The notes: a model not told the origin generated them from the sequence alone. DNA of 38,293 bases from Sphingomonadales bacterium 63-6 (GCA_001898545.1 MKUB01000185.1:6482-44774); one strand, 5' to 3'. Positions 25,910 to 34,940 are shown, numbered from the stretch's first letter. Numbers and translations: made by a program.

Positions 25910-26845
25910 ATGCATCTGAAACTGGCCGCAGGCCTCGGTTCCCTTCTGCTGGCAGGAAGCGCCATGGCACAGGTTCCCCCGGATATCGCAGCCCAGCTTC
26001 GCGAGCGCGGGCAGTCGATGGACCCGGAGGTGGGCAAGCTCTACGAGCCGCTATTCGCCGATGAGAGCTATGCCGGCATTCTCCTGACCCGCAACATCGC
26101 CTATGGCGCCGATCCGCTGCAAAAGCTGGATCTCTATGTGCCGGAAGACCTCTTTGTTCCGGGTAAGGGCAAGGGCCCGCTGCCGGTGCTGGTCTTCGTC
26201 CATGGCGGAGGTTTCGTGCGGGGGGACAAGCACGGCACATTCTATCCCGACAACATCACTGCCTGGGCCGCGCGGCACGGCATGGTGGGTGTGGGCATCA
26301 ATTACCGCCTCGCGCCGGATCATCCCTGGCCCGGTGGGGTGGAGGATCTGCGCGCGGCGCTCGGCTGGGTGCGGGCCAATATCGCAGAGCATGGTGGCGA
26401 TCCCGACAGGATCGTCCTGTGGGGCCATTCAGCCGGGGCGAACCATGTAGCGGATTATGTCGGCCATACGGAGCTGCATGGCGATGAGGCAAAGGGCCTG
26501 AAGGGCGCGATCCTGCTATCGCCGAATTATGCCGATGAGGCGCCTGCCGAACCGCATGTCTATTACGGCGCCGATGCCTCGCTTCAGACCCTGCCTGCCG
26601 CAATCGCCCGCCTGCATCATGCCGCCACGCCCTTGTTCGTGGGCTTCGCCGAGTTCGATCCCGATCCGATGCGTCACACGGCGCAGCAGATGATCGCTGG
26701 CCTATGCACGCCCACCGGGCCTTGCTCCGCCAGCGTGGACTTGCCCGATCACAATCATTTCACCGAAGGCATGGCCGTGGGCACGGATGATGTTTCCCTT
26801 TCCGCTCCAATACTTGGCTGGGCTAGGAAAGTAGCTGGCGAGTAA
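25910..26845 (+). CDS. Secreted alpha/beta-hydrolase, carboxylesterase type
   Basis: A 311-residue exported esterase. The signal peptide KLAAGLGSLLLAGSAMA ends near residue 20. The oxyanion motif is VFVHGGGFVRGD (97-106), the nucleophile elbow GHSAG gives Ser174, an acidic residue is in EFDPDP (Asp250) and His283 in DHNHF completes the triad. NYRLAPDHPWP places it with the HSL/BD-FAE-like esterases. Placed beyond ferBA, a periplasmic hydrolase releasing ferulate or p-coumarate from esters is attractive, but nothing in the sequence fixes the acyl group. The ATG lies in gggagaatgcgatg with a ribosome binding site gggag. It converges with the TonB-like gene, 9 bases apart. Confidence 0.82.
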   Translation: MHLKLAAGLGSLLLAGSAMAQVPPDIAAQLRERGQSMDPEVGKLYEPLFADESYAGILLTRNIAYGADPLQKLDLYVPEDLFVPGKGKGPLPVLVFVHGGGFVRGDKHGTFYPDNITAWAARHGMVGVGINYRLAPDHPWPGGVEDLRAALGWVRANIAEHGGDPDRIVLWGHSAGANHVADYVGHTELHGDEAKGLKGAILLSPNYADEAPAEPHVYYGADASLQTLPAAIARLHHAATPLFVGFAEFDPDPMRHTAQQMIAGLCTPTGPCSASVDLPDHNHFTEGMAVGTDDVSLSAPILGWARKVAGE

Positions 26846-26854
26846 ATTTAGTAT

Positions 26855-27649
26855 TTAATATTGCGAACGGCTGATGCCGTAATCGATCCTGATCCGCACC
26901 CATTCGCCATATTTGTATTTCCCGCCCAACCGCGGGGGGCGGACCTTGAATTGCCACGCCGCAGCCATAGTCGCCCTGCCAATATTGGAATGGCTTGGGG
27001 ACTCTTCTAGAAAGATGCAGCTTTCTACACGATATTCCGGCACGGTCTTGCAAGTTATCGTAGCCCAGCCCGGCCCGTCGGCAGTGGAGAGATAACCCGC
27101 CAGTTCTTGCTCCGTGGGCTCGCGATACCATTGCGCGGCATACATCGGCTGGCCATTGGGCGTGGTGCCGACGCGCTGGGAATCTCCGGCGCTGCCACTA
27201 TTGGCGGGGCCATAGACCGGCTTGGCTTGTGCTGGGGCGGGCTGGGCCTTGGGCAGGTTGGAAATATCCAGTTGCGCCATCTGGTTCTTGGACAGGGATA
27301 TGACTGCCGGCGGGGCAGGCACCGGGGGCTGCGCCACCGGTTGTGGCACGGGCTGCGGATCGGGCTGGGGCTGATCCTGCGGCTGAGCGCTGGGCTGCAC
27401 TGTCGGCTTTTGCTCGGCGGGTTTTGCTTCCGGTTCCTTGGAAGGTTCTTCCTCCGAAGCCGAATCGAAAGTGGTGACAATTGTGGCCAGCGGCGCCTCT
27501 TCCTTCTTGCCCATGCTCAGCGTCAGCAGCACGCCGATGATGACTGCCTCCAACAGCAGGGCAATGACAAGCCCTGCGGCCCGACGGCCGAATTCCGTGC
27601 GGATACGCTCGATCAATGTCGTGCTGGAGGCGTAGACCGGCTGGGACAA
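26855..27649 (-). CDS. TonB-like envelope protein with proline-rich linker
   Basis: A 264-residue protein with a cytosolic N-terminus, one membrane span (GLVIALLLEAVIIGVLLTLS, residues 27-46), a long Pro/Gln/Glu-rich linker (KPAEQKPTVQPSAQPQDQPQ type) and a globular C-terminal domain (WYREPTEQELAGYL to GEWVRIRIDYGIS) with two cysteines in TCKTVPEYRVESC. This is the build of TonB energy transducers, and similar proteins are common in sphingomonads. No ExbB/ExbD is adjacent. The start appears to be TTG, since no in-frame ATG is available before the membrane span, with agagg just upstream. True TonB function is unproven. Confidence 0.72.
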   Translation of the reverse strand: MSQPVYASSTTLIERIRTEFGRRAAGLVIALLLEAVIIGVLLTLSMGKKEEAPLATIVTTFDSASEEEPSKEPEAKPAEQKPTVQPSAQPQDQPQPDPQPVPQPVAQPPVPAPPAVISLSKNQMAQLDISNLPKAQPAPAQAKPVYGPANSGSAGDSQRVGTTPNGQPMYAAQWYREPTEQELAGYLSTADGPGWATITCKTVPEYRVESCIFLEESPSHSNIGRATMAAAWQFKVRPPRLGGKYKYGEWVRIRIDYGISRSQY

Positions 27650-27814
27650 GGAACCTCTGATGGGCTAGGCGGGGTGACGAAGGTATTCTGTGCGGGCGTA
27701 TCGGGGGCTGGATATCAGCGTGGCTAGGTAATGTCTCGTGAATGAATAACGGCTTTCAATCGTCTATCCCTTTCCGTTCGGCCGAAATATTCCGCGCACG
27801 TTAAGGATTATTCT

Positions 27815-27843
27815 TTGACCCTTTACCAAAATCTGAAATAGGG
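27815..27843 (+). promoter_or_regulatory. Possible promoter of the yfiRNB operon
   Basis: TTGACC followed after 17 bases by ATAGGG. The -35 is good and the -10 poor. It lies in the 219-base gap between the divergent TonB-like and yfiR genes, where no other gene is seen. Confidence 0.25.
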
Positions 27844-27868
27844 GGCTTCGGGCCTTCACGGCATCGGA

Positions 27869-28501
27869 ATGCATGTGAAAACAAGCCATAGGACGTTTCA
27901 ATCAGTCATGGAGGCCGGATCGCAAGGGATGCCGGGTGTCCATGGTGGATGGCGTTCCCGGCTTGTGGCGATGTTCGTTCTGGGTGCCGTGCTCGGTAAT
28001 TCCGCTAACGCGCTTGCTGCTACGGCGCAGCCCGGAATCGGAATCCCGGCGCAACCCGGGGAGCAGGGGGCAGCTACTGCAACGGCGCGCATCGTTCGGG
28101 CTATCCTCGAATATACGCGCTGGCCCAAGCCGGTTAATCCAGTGGAGGTTTGCATCGTGGGCACGGCGGGCAACGGCGCGGCTATCGAGGCAATCAGCCT
28201 GTCCGATGGTCGTGAGGTTGCCGTGCGTTATCTCGCGCGGGACGGTTTCGCTGCTTCCGCCGGATGCGACGCCTATTATCTCGGCGCGCTGGATGCAGGG
28301 GCCATGCGGCAATGGACCGCCAGGGCTCATGGCGGGCCAGTCGTCACCATAGCCGAGCGCGATCCCCAATGCCGCAGCGAAGCCATGTTCTGCATGGTCT
28401 ATAGCCCGGGCAAGGTCTCATTCCGGCTCAACATCGATGCAGTTTCCCGTTCCGGCGTTCGGATCGATCCGCGCGTCCTGCGCATTGCGAAGGACAGGTA
28501 G
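27869..28501 (+). CDS. yfiR: YfiR-like periplasmic repressor of a diguanylate cyclase
   Basis: A 210-residue exported protein of the YfiR/DUF4154 family. After a long N-terminus and signal segment (LVAMFVLGAVLGNSANALAA) it shows ATARIVRAILEYTRWP, VEVCIVG, CDAYYLG and the family end VSFRLNIDAVSRSGVRIDPRVLRIA. The cysteine pair CRSEAMFC has the spacing of the conserved disulfide in Pseudomonas YfiR, which senses the periplasmic redox state. In that system YfiR holds YfiN inactive until captured by YfiB. The start at 27869 is tentative, and later ATGs at 27908 or 27929 would give a more ordinary signal peptide. Five bases separate it from the cyclase gene. Confidence 0.84.
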   Translation: MHVKTSHRTFQSVMEAGSQGMPGVHGGWRSRLVAMFVLGAVLGNSANALAATAQPGIGIPAQPGEQGAATATARIVRAILEYTRWPKPVNPVEVCIVGTAGNGAAIEAISLSDGREVAVRYLARDGFAASAGCDAYYLGALDAGAMRQWTARAHGGPVVTIAERDPQCRSEAMFCMVYSPGKVSFRLNIDAVSRSGVRIDPRVLRIAKDR

Positions 28502-28506
28502 GCATC

Positions 28507-29724
28507 GTGGCGGAAGTGCGGACACCCACCCTTAACCGTATTCTGGCGCGCGCGCATGGGCGGCTGATCCTAGCTGCCGTGCTTATTGCCGGTATCACCG
28601 TGCTGTTCAGCGGGGCCTCGATAATCCGCGACCATGCGGCCCGAAATCTGGAGCTGATCGCGCGGACATTGTCCTATTCGGTGGAACCGGCGATTGTCTT
28701 CGGTGACAAGGAAGCGATCCTGGAAGGCATCCACTCGGTTGCCGATAATGATGCGGTCGAGCGGATCGAGGTGACCGATGCGGAAGGCCGTCTGCTGGCC
28801 AGCTGGTCGAGCGAGGATAACAATCCGCTGGCCTGGGTCGAACGGATAGGCAGCAAGATTCTGTGGTCCGAGCCCTTCCGCCTTCCGATCGAAAGGAGCG
28901 GCGAGAAGATCGGGGAAGTGCGCGTTACCGGCAGTGCGGCGGGGATCGAACGCTTTGTTCTGCAAGGCGTACTCATCGTAATATGCTGCATGGGCATCGC
29001 TCTGGTCGCCACCCGGATATTGGCCCGCCAATTGCGGAGCGGTGTGATCTCGCCGTTGAATCATGTGGCCGAAGTGGCCCATTCGGTCCGCACGGAACGC
29101 GCGTTCCATCGCCGCGTCCCGCCTGCGGGTCTGGCGGAGATCGATAATTTCGTGGCGGATTTCAACGGCCTGCTGGCCGAAATCCAGGGCTGGTATGACG
29201 GGCTGACCGAAGAGAACGAGGAACTGGCCCGTCTGGCCCGGCATGACGCGCTGACCGGCCTTGGCAATCGCGTGCTGTTCGAGCGTCATCTGGAGGCAGC
29301 GGTCGAGACTGCACGGCAGAAGGAATCGTGTTTCGCGCTGCTTTACCTCGACGGGAACGATTTCAAGCAGATCAACGATTGTCACGGCCATGAGGCGGGC
29401 GACAAGGTGTTGCAGGCCATTGCGGAGCGCCTGCGCCAGTCTGTGCGCCAGGCGGATCACGTATTCCGCCTGGGCGGCGATGAATTCGCGATCATTCTCG
29501 GCGCGCCAATCGACATCGGCGAAGTGGAAGCGGTTGTGGCGCGGATCGATCAGGCGATGGAAGAGGCGGTTGACCTTGGCCGGGGAGGCTTTGCTGCCTT
29601 GTCCGTCAGCGTGGGTTACGCCATTTGCCCCGATCATGGCGATGCGCCGGCCGAGTTGGTCCGCAAGGCTGACGAGGCTATGTACAGAGACAAGATCAGG
29701 AGGAACAACAATGGCTTTAACTGA
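28507..29724 (+). CDS. yfiN: Membrane diguanylate cyclase, YfiN type (CHASE8-HAMP-GGDEF)
   Basis: A 405-residue inner-membrane enzyme making cyclic di-GMP. A first span (LILAAVLIAGITVLF, about 20-34), a periplasmic sensor of about 115 residues (ARTLSYSVEPAIVFGDKEA), a second span (VLIVICCMGIALVATR, about 155-170) and a HAMP linker precede the GGDEF domain. The active motif GGDEF is intact at 323-327, and the inhibitory RxxD site is RQAD (314-317), so feedback inhibition by product is expected. Metal/substrate segments LYLDGNDFKQIND and HEAGDKVL are present. It starts with GTG, 5 bases after yfiR, and overlaps the next gene by 14 bases. Outcome in relatives is a switch toward biofilm and away from motility. 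Confidence 0.9.
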   Translation: MAEVRTPTLNRILARAHGRLILAAVLIAGITVLFSGASIIRDHAARNLELIARTLSYSVEPAIVFGDKEAILEGIHSVADNDAVERIEVTDAEGRLLASWSSEDNNPLAWVERIGSKILWSEPFRLPIERSGEKIGEVRVTGSAAGIERFVLQGVLIVICCMGIALVATRILARQLRSGVISPLNHVAEVAHSVRTERAFHRRVPPAGLAEIDNFVADFNGLLAEIQGWYDGLTEENEELARLARHDALTGLGNRVLFERHLEAAVETARQKESCFALLYLDGNDFKQINDCHGHEAGDKVLQAIAERLRQSVRQADHVFRLGGDEFAIILGAPIDIGEVEAVVARIDQAMEEAVDLGRGGFAALSVSVGYAICPDHGDAPAELVRKADEAMYRDKIRRNNNGFN

Positions 29725-30238
29725 ACGCGTGGCGAGGAAATTTCGAATAGGTGGGCTTGCGGTGGTCATGCTGGTTCTGGCCGCGTGCCAGACCGTGCCC
29801 GATAACCGCTCGCCCTATTCTGCCGCGCAGATCGCGGCCCTGCGCCAGTATCAGTTCGAGCAGGACGGGGACCGCTGGCTGCTGGATCTGGACAGCAAGC
29901 TGCTGTTCCCCACTGACAGCGCCACTCTGGTTGATGGGCAGGTTGCAACCATCGGCACCATGGCGAGCGAATTGTCGAAAGTGGGCATCGATGGCGCCGA
30001 TGTGGAAGGCCATGCGGATTCGGTGGGCAATGACGACTATAATCGCGACCTGTCGCTGCGCCGTGCTCAGTCTGTGAAAAACGTACTGGTAGGCGGCGGC
30101 ATGGCCGCGAACCGGGTGGACGCTGTGGGTCTTGGCGAAAGCCAGCCGATTGCCAGCAACGACACGGAAGAAGGCCGGGCGCAGAACCGCCGCGTGGTCA
30201 TCATCGTTTCGCCGGACGATGTTATTCCGGCCGAATAA
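29711..30238 (+). CDS. yfiB: YfiB-like OmpA-domain outer-membrane lipoprotein
   Basis: A 175-residue lipoprotein. The signal sequence ends in the lipobox LVLAAC (Cys26). The C-terminal OmpA-like peptidoglycan-binding domain runs from LLFPTDSATL through VEGHADSVGNDDYNRDLSLRRAQSV to GRAQNRRVVIIV. The ORF-track start at 29261 belongs to a frame inside yfiN. ATG at 29711 has aggagg ideally placed and yields the lipoprotein signal. In the Pseudomonas system YfiB captures YfiR at the outer membrane and so frees YfiN. The three adjacent genes make a complete tripartite module. Confidence 0.87.
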   Translation: MALTERVARKFRIGGLAVVMLVLAACQTVPDNRSPYSAAQIAALRQYQFEQDGDRWLLDLDSKLLFPTDSATLVDGQVATIGTMASELSKVGIDGADVEGHADSVGNDDYNRDLSLRRAQSVKNVLVGGGMAANRVDAVGLGESQPIASNDTEEGRAQNRRVVIIVSPDDVIPAE

Positions 30239-30244
30239 GCCAGC

Positions 30245-32014
30245 TCAGGCGAAATTCTCGATCAGCCGCAGGAAGACGTCGCCATAGGCTTCGCGCTTGC
30301 GGCTGCCGATACCGGGGATTTCGGCCAGTTCGGCATGATTGCGCGGACGGCGGGCAGCCAGTTCGCGCAATGTGCTGTCATGGAAGATGACATAGGGCGG
30401 CACATCGGCGTCGCGGGCGAGATCGCGGCGCAGTTCGCGCAGGGCATCGAACAGCGGATCGCCCACCGGGTTCGCGGTGCTGTCCCCGCGCTTGCCGCGC
30501 TTTGCCCGCGCCGGGGGCAGGACGAACTGGACGCGTTCTTCTCCGCGTAGGATCGGGCGCGCGGCCGGGCCCAGCATCAGCCCGCCATGTTCGGTCGTCT
30601 CCAGGGCCCCGCGCACCAGCAGGGCCCGCGCGACCGGCTTGATCAGAGCGGCCTCATCGCCTTCGACTATGCCGAACACGGTCAGGGCGTGATGGCCTCG
30701 CTGGATTACCTTGTCATTCTGCTGCCCCAGCAACACCGCTTCGAGATGGCCGAGGCCGAAGCTCTGCCCGGTGCGATAGGCAGCTGACAGCAGCTTGCGG
30801 GCCACTTCCGTACCGTCCACCCCCTTGGGCGGGCTGAGGCAATTGTCGCAATTTCCGCAGGTGGCCGGGGGATGCTCCCCGAAATGGCGTAGCAGCACGG
30901 CGCGGCGGCAGGTGGCGGTTTCCACCAGCGCGCCCAATGCGCCGATGCGGGCGCGCTCGCCTGGCTGACGGGCTTCCTCTGCCTCGGCAACGCGCTGGCG
31001 GGCGCGGACGAAATCCTCCGGCCCCCATAGCAAAGTGGCCTGCGCCGGATCGCCATCGCGTCCCGCGCGGCCGCTTTCCTGATAATAGCTCTCGATGCTC
31101 TTGGGCAGGCCCGCGTGGACCACGAAGCGCACGTCGGGCTTATCGATCCCCATGCCGAAGGCGACGGTTGCCACCATCACCATATCCTCGCTGGCGATGA
31201 AGGCGGCCTGATTGCGCGCGCGCACTTCCGGGTCGAGGCCGGCATGATAGGGCAGCACCCGGCGCGTGCCCTTGGCGGCAAGGCTTTCGGCCAGACGCTC
31301 GGTCTGTGCGCGCGTAGGGGCGTAGATGATGCCGGGGCCGCTATTGGCGGCGAGGATGTCGGCCAATTGGCGCGAAAGCCCATCGCGCGGTTGCACGGCA
31401 TAGCGGATGTTCGGCCGGTCGAAGCCCGAGACGATCAGCCCATCCTGTGCAATGCCGAGTTGGGCGAGGATGTCCGTGCGTGTGTGGTGGTCCGCCGTCG
31501 CCGTCAGCGCCAGACGCGGCACTTGGGGGAAGGCGTCCAGCAGAGGGCGCAACAGGCGGTAATCGGGGCGGAAATCATGCCCCCATTCGGATACGCAATG
31601 GGCCTCGTCTATGGCGAAGAGACATATTTTCGAGCGTTCGAGCAAATTGCGAAAATGCTCACCGCTGGCCCGTTCCGGCGCGACGTAAAGCAGGTCCACA
31701 TCGCCTGCCAGCAGCCGGTCCTGTGTCTCGCGCCAATCCGCATCGGCGGAAGTAAGGCTGGCCGCACGAATGCCCAGCGCCCGCGCGCTGCGCAACTGGT
31801 CATGCATCAGCGCGATCAGCGGGGAAATGACTACGCAGCAGCCCGGCAAGGCCACGGCAGGCAGCTGGTAGCAGAGCGACTTGCCTGCGCCGGTGGGCAT
31901 GATCGCCAGCGTGCCCTGGCCTTCCAATACCCGCTCCACCACCTGTTCCTGCACGCCCCGGAAATGTTCGAAGCCGAACACATCGTGGAGCAGAGTGGCG
32001 GGGGAGGGGCGCAT
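30245..32014 (-). CDS. recQ: ATP-dependent DNA helicase RecQ
   Basis: A 589-residue 3'-5' DNA helicase for recombination and stalled-fork repair. Walker A is MPTGAGKSLCYQLPA and Walker B is the DEAH box in IDEAHCVSEWGHDFRPDY. Motif VI is YYQESGRAGRDG. The zinc-binding region has Cys residues in CRRAVLLRHF and CGNCDNC. A winged-helix part and one C-terminal HRDC domain (LFDALRELRRDLARDADVPPY, then IPGIGSRKREAYG) follow. Slightly shorter than the E. coli protein (609). It converges with yfiB, 6 bases apart. Confidence 0.95.
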   Translation of the reverse strand: MRPSPATLLHDVFGFEHFRGVQEQVVERVLEGQGTLAIMPTGAGKSLCYQLPAVALPGCCVVISPLIALMHDQLRSARALGIRAASLTSADADWRETQDRLLAGDVDLLYVAPERASGEHFRNLLERSKICLFAIDEAHCVSEWGHDFRPDYRLLRPLLDAFPQVPRLALTATADHHTRTDILAQLGIAQDGLIVSGFDRPNIRYAVQPRDGLSRQLADILAANSGPGIIYAPTRAQTERLAESLAAKGTRRVLPYHAGLDPEVRARNQAAFIASEDMVMVATVAFGMGIDKPDVRFVVHAGLPKSIESYYQESGRAGRDGDPAQATLLWGPEDFVRARQRVAEAEEARQPGERARIGALGALVETATCRRAVLLRHFGEHPPATCGNCDNCLSPPKGVDGTEVARKLLSAAYRTGQSFGLGHLEAVLLGQQNDKVIQRGHHALTVFGIVEGDEAALIKPVARALLVRGALETTEHGGLMLGPAARPILRGEERVQFVLPPARAKRGKRGDSTANPVGDPLFDALRELRRDLARDADVPPYVIFHDSTLRELAARRPRNHAELAEIPGIGSRKREAYGDVFLRLIENFA

Positions 32015-32091
32015 GGCCTGAGGCTATAGGTGGCCGGGCGGGGTGTGCCTATGGGGCGGGGGAGGCTTTCCGCAGATTTGGGACGATCGGA

Positions 32092-32217
32092 ACCTCCCCG
32101 GATCGGGGAGGTGGCAGCCCGCAGGGCTGACGGAGGGGCACCTCCCTTGGGCACAAGGCAAAGGCCGGTGCCCCTCCACCATGCTGCGCATGGTCCCCCT
32201 CCCCCTGTGGGGGAGGA
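32092..32217. repeat. Family E multi-hairpin repeat
   Basis: Starts with ACCTCCCCG-gat-CGGGGAGGT, contains ggcagcccgcagggctgacgg, ggtgcccctccaccatg and ends with ccccctccccctgtgggggagg. It ends one base before the gcdH stop codon at 32219 and fills most of the 204-base gap between gcdH and recQ. Same style as 22079-22217. Confidence 0.75.
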
Positions 32218-32218
32218 C

Positions 32219-33394
32219 TTAAAACGCCGCCAGCCCTGTAATCGCCCGGCCCAGGATCAGCGCATGCACGTCATGCGTGCCTTCATAAGTGTTCACGGTT
32301 TCCAGGTTCACCATATGGCGGATCACCTGATATTCCTCGGAAATGCCGTTGCCGCCATGCATGTCGCGGGCGAGGCGGGCGATGTCGAGCGCCTTGCCGA
32401 CATTGTTGCGCTTCACCAGGCTGATCATGTCGGGGGCGAACCGGTCTTCCTCCATCAGGCGGCCGACCCGCAGGGAGCCTTGCAGGCCCAGCGTGATTTC
32501 GGTCACCATGTCGGCCAGTTTCTTCTGGTAAAGCTGCGTGCCGGCCAGCGGGCGGCCGAATTGCTTGCGGTCGAGGCCATATTGGCGCGCGGCGGCATAG
32601 CAGAATTCGGCCGCACCCATCGCCCCCCACGATATGCCATAGCGTGCGCGATTGAGGCAGCCGAAGGGGCCCTTCAGCCCTTCGACATTGGGCAGCAGGG
32701 CATCGCCCGGCACCTTCACCTCATCCATCATGATCATGCCGGTGGTGCTGGCGCGTAGGCTGATCTTGCCCTCGATCTTGGGCGCGGAAAGGCCCGCCAT
32801 GCCCTTTTCCAGAACGAAGCCGCGGATCTTGCCGCCATGGGCCTCGCTCTTGGCCCAGACGACGAAGACATCGGCGAAGGGGGAATTGCTGATCCAGGTC
32901 TTGCTGCCGGAAATGACGTAGCCATCGCCATCGGCCTTGGCCACGGTGCGCATCCCGCCGGGATCGCTGCCCGCATCGGGTTCGGTCAGGCCGAAGCAGC
33001 CGATCAATTCGCCAGAGGCCAGGCCAGGCAGATATTTGCGGCGCTGTTCGTCAGAGCCATAGGCATAGATCGGATACATCACTAGGCTGGACTGGACGCT
33101 GGCCATGGAACGATAGCCGGAATCGACCCGCTCGATCTCCCGCGCGACGAGGCCATAGGCAACATAGCCCGCGCCCGCGCCGCCGAATTCCTCGGGGATG
33201 GTGACACCCAAAAGGCCCGACTGGCCGAACAGGCGGAACAGTTCCGGCGCGTCCACTTCGTCCCGGAAGGCATCGATCACGCGGGGCTGCAGCTCGGATT
33301 GCGCGAAGCCATTGGCGGCATCGCGGATCATCCGTTCTTCTTCGGTAAGCTGGCTGTCGAGATCGAAGGGATCGGCCCAGTCGAAGGGAACCAT
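32219..33394 (-). CDS. gcdH: Glutaryl-CoA dehydrogenase
   Basis: A 391-residue FAD enzyme of the acyl-CoA dehydrogenase family that oxidises and decarboxylates glutaryl-CoA to crotonyl-CoA in lysine, tryptophan and some aromatic breakdown. The catalytic base Glu371 is in [20 protein letters not shown]. Arg95 in [17 protein letters not shown] matches the arginine that holds the distal carboxylate in human GCDH, which separates it from other family members. FAD motifs include [16 protein letters not shown] and [10 protein letters not shown]. Length fits. It stands alone between a repeat and a different operon; the CaiB-type gene at 13281 is a possible but distant partner. Confidence 0.93.
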   Translation of the reverse strand: MVPFDWADPFDLDSQLTEEERMIRDAANGFAQSELQPRVIDAFRDEVDAPELFRLFGQSGLLGVTIPEEFGGAGAGYVAYGLVAREIERVDSGYRSMASVQSSLVMYPIYAYGSDEQRRKYLPGLASGELIGCFGLTEPDAGSDPGGMRTVAKADGDGYVISGSKTWISNSPFADVFVVWAKSEAHGGKIRGFVLEKGMAGLSAPKIEGKISLRASTTGMIMMDEVKVPGDALLPNVEGLKGPFGCLNRARYGISWGAMGAAEFCYAAARQYGLDRKQFGRPLAGTQLYQKKLADMVTEITLGLQGSLRVGRLMEEDRFAPDMISLVKRNNVGKALDIARLARDMHGGNGISEEYQVIRHMVNLETVNTYEGTHDVHALILGRAITGLAAF

Positions 33395-33468
33395 AAGGGA
33401 TAGTCTCCTCTGAAACCGGTCACCTAGCGGGCCGCGGAAAGCCTAGCAAGAGGGATCGGCGAGAGGGG

Positions 33469-33957
33469 TCAGACTGCCCCGAATTTGGCCTTGAATCCCG
33501 CCTCGTCCCCGGCAGCGAGAAAGCGGGCCTGTTCGGGCCAGTTGTCCCGCCGGATGCGGCCTGCGAAATTGCCCAGCTGGGCGTCGATCCGGTCAATATC
33601 CGCCTCGCTCCACCCCGCGATTTCGGCATAGGTGGTGACGCCGAGGGATTGGAGCAGCTTCTCAAGCTTGGGCCCTACGCCCTTGATCCGCTTGAGATCG
33701 TCGCCCGTGGCAGCCGGGGCTGGCGCAGGTGCGGGAGTTGGCGCAGGTGCGGTTGGTGCAGTCGCCGCGCTTGCCGTGGGGGCATCTATAAGCGCCTGAT
33801 TGCGCTGGGCGGGGGCGGAGCCTTCCTCCAGCACGTCGGGCCGGGTGCTGACCACGCGGGTCTTGCGATTGGCGACGAAAATCCACCACGCAATTGCAAT
33901 GCCGATGATCAGCGCAATCACGAACAGCCACCAATTGGCGGCGACCAGTTCCATCAT
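33469..33957 (-). CDS. Membrane-anchored helix-hairpin-helix protein
   Basis: A 162-residue protein with an N-terminal membrane span (LFVIALIIGIAIAWWIFVA, residues 11-29), an Ala/Pro-rich linker (PTAPAPTPAPAPAPAATG) and a C-terminal helix-hairpin-helix module starting DDLKRIKGVGPKLEKLLQSLGV and ending NWPEQARFLAAG. Similar modules occur alone or fused to NADH dehydrogenase or ribosomal proteins in alphaproteobacteria. Nucleic acid binding is possible but unproven. The ATG follows gaggag by 6 bases, and that sequence is the tail of the small upstream gene, so the two are coupled. Confidence 0.8.
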   Translation of the reverse strand: MMELVAANWWLFVIALIIGIAIAWWIFVANRKTRVVSTRPDVLEEGSAPAQRNQALIDAPTASAATAPTAPAPTPAPAPAPAATGDDLKRIKGVGPKLEKLLQSLGVTTYAEIAGWSEADIDRIDAQLGNFAGRIRRDNWPEQARFLAAGDEAGFKAKFGAV

Positions 33958-33960
33958 TTT

Positions 33961-34071
33961 CTACTCCTCGATCCCACGGGCCGGCGAACGGCCCCACAGC
34001 GCCCAGCCCAGCGCCAGCCCGCCTGCGAAGGTGAGCAGCAGCAAGACCAGCAATTCGAGCCAGATCGGCAT
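33961..34071 (-). CDS. Small single-span membrane protein (36 aa)
   Basis: Too short for the ORF track. It reads MPIWLELLVLLLLTFAGG followed by LALGWALWGRSPARGIEE: one strong hydrophobic helix and a short charged tail. Its last codons (atcgaggagtag) form the ribosome binding site of the helix-hairpin-helix gene that starts 3 bases later, suggesting translational coupling. A weak aaggaac precedes its ATG. Function unknown. Confidence 0.55.
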   Translation of the reverse strand: MPIWLELLVLLLLTFAGGLALGWALWGRSPARGIEE

Positions 34072-34145
34072 GGGCGCATGGTTCCTTTCCGGGCGGTTCC
34101 TAAGGGGTGCGAAGGCCGTAGCCAAGAGGGCCGTCATGCCCGGGT

Positions 34146-34883
34146 TTACGGTCCGGGCGTATCGACCGGAGTGGGCTTGAAGGGCTGGCTTTCCGCCACT
34201 GAGAATTCGATGCGGCGATTGGCCGGGTCGTTCGGGTCCAGCCCCTCCACCGGGCGGGCCGAACCTACACCCGCTGCCCTGAGCCCATCCGCCGGAATGC
34301 CGCGCGCGACGAGGGCCGTCAGCACGGCATTGGCCCGGTCCCGTGAGAGGACGAGATTACCCGCTTCAGGACCAGAGGCATCGGTGTGGCCGGTAATCGC
34401 GATGATTGCGCCGAGGCAGGGGCGCAAGGCGGCGGAAACCTGGTCCAGCAGGCCCTGGCTGCTTGCGTCGATCCGGCTGGAGCCTTCCTCGAAACGGATG
34501 GTGCGGGAACGCAGCAGGGCCGCGACATCGTCCTCGCAATGGAGCGGGCGCTCTGCCGGAGCGGCGCGCGATGCCAGGGCGGAGCTGTTTTCCCAGCGCA
34601 CGCCGCCCACGCCGGGGATCGCCGCCACGGCCCGCGCTACTTTGGCGCGAGTGGCAGAGCCGAGTGCATTGCCGCCGATCAGCAGCGGGTGGCGGCTGGG
34701 CATCCCGCTGGCGGTAGAGAAGCGCGCGGTCACGCCCGTTCCCCCGGCCTTTGCGATGGCCGCCTGCGCCTTGAGCGAAAGTTCCGCCGTCAGATCGGAG
34801 GCGGTTATGCGTGCGCCGACAATAGCCAGCAGCACGATTGCCAGCACGCCAAGGGCAAGGGGGATCAGCGGTGAACGATGCAT
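34146..34883 (-). CDS. OmpA-family protein with N-terminal membrane anchor
   Basis: A 245-residue envelope protein. The chosen start MHRSPLIPLAL (34883) places a membrane segment (PLALGVLAIVLLAIVGA) at the N-terminus, and the track start adds 13 residues of doubtful value. A middle region (about 35-110) may be a BON-like domain (VARAVAAIPGVGGVRWE). The C-terminal OmpA-like domain runs from TIRFEEGSSRID through AITGHTDASGPE, LVLSRDRANAVL and NDPANRRIEFSVA, expected to bind peptidoglycan. It is the third gene after the flippase on the same strand, but its own promoter is likely. Confidence 0.82.
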   Translation of the reverse strand: MHRSPLIPLALGVLAIVLLAIVGARITASDLTAELSLKAQAAIAKAGGTGVTARFSTASGMPSRHPLLIGGNALGSATRAKVARAVAAIPGVGGVRWENSSALASRAAPAERPLHCEDDVAALLRSRTIRFEEGSSRIDASSQGLLDQVSAALRPCLGAIIAITGHTDASGPEAGNLVLSRDRANAVLTALVARGIPADGLRAAGVGSARPVEGLDPNDPANRRIEFSVAESQPFKPTPVDTPGP

Positions 34884-34940
34884 GTGCCCACACTTATTCA
34901 CGGCAGGCGGCGCAAGGTCCATCCCCGAGCGGGAAAAACT

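Noticed and set aside
25910-26845. Firm naming as feruloyl esterase
   Set aside because: Only general esterase motifs are visible; location is suggestive but not proof.
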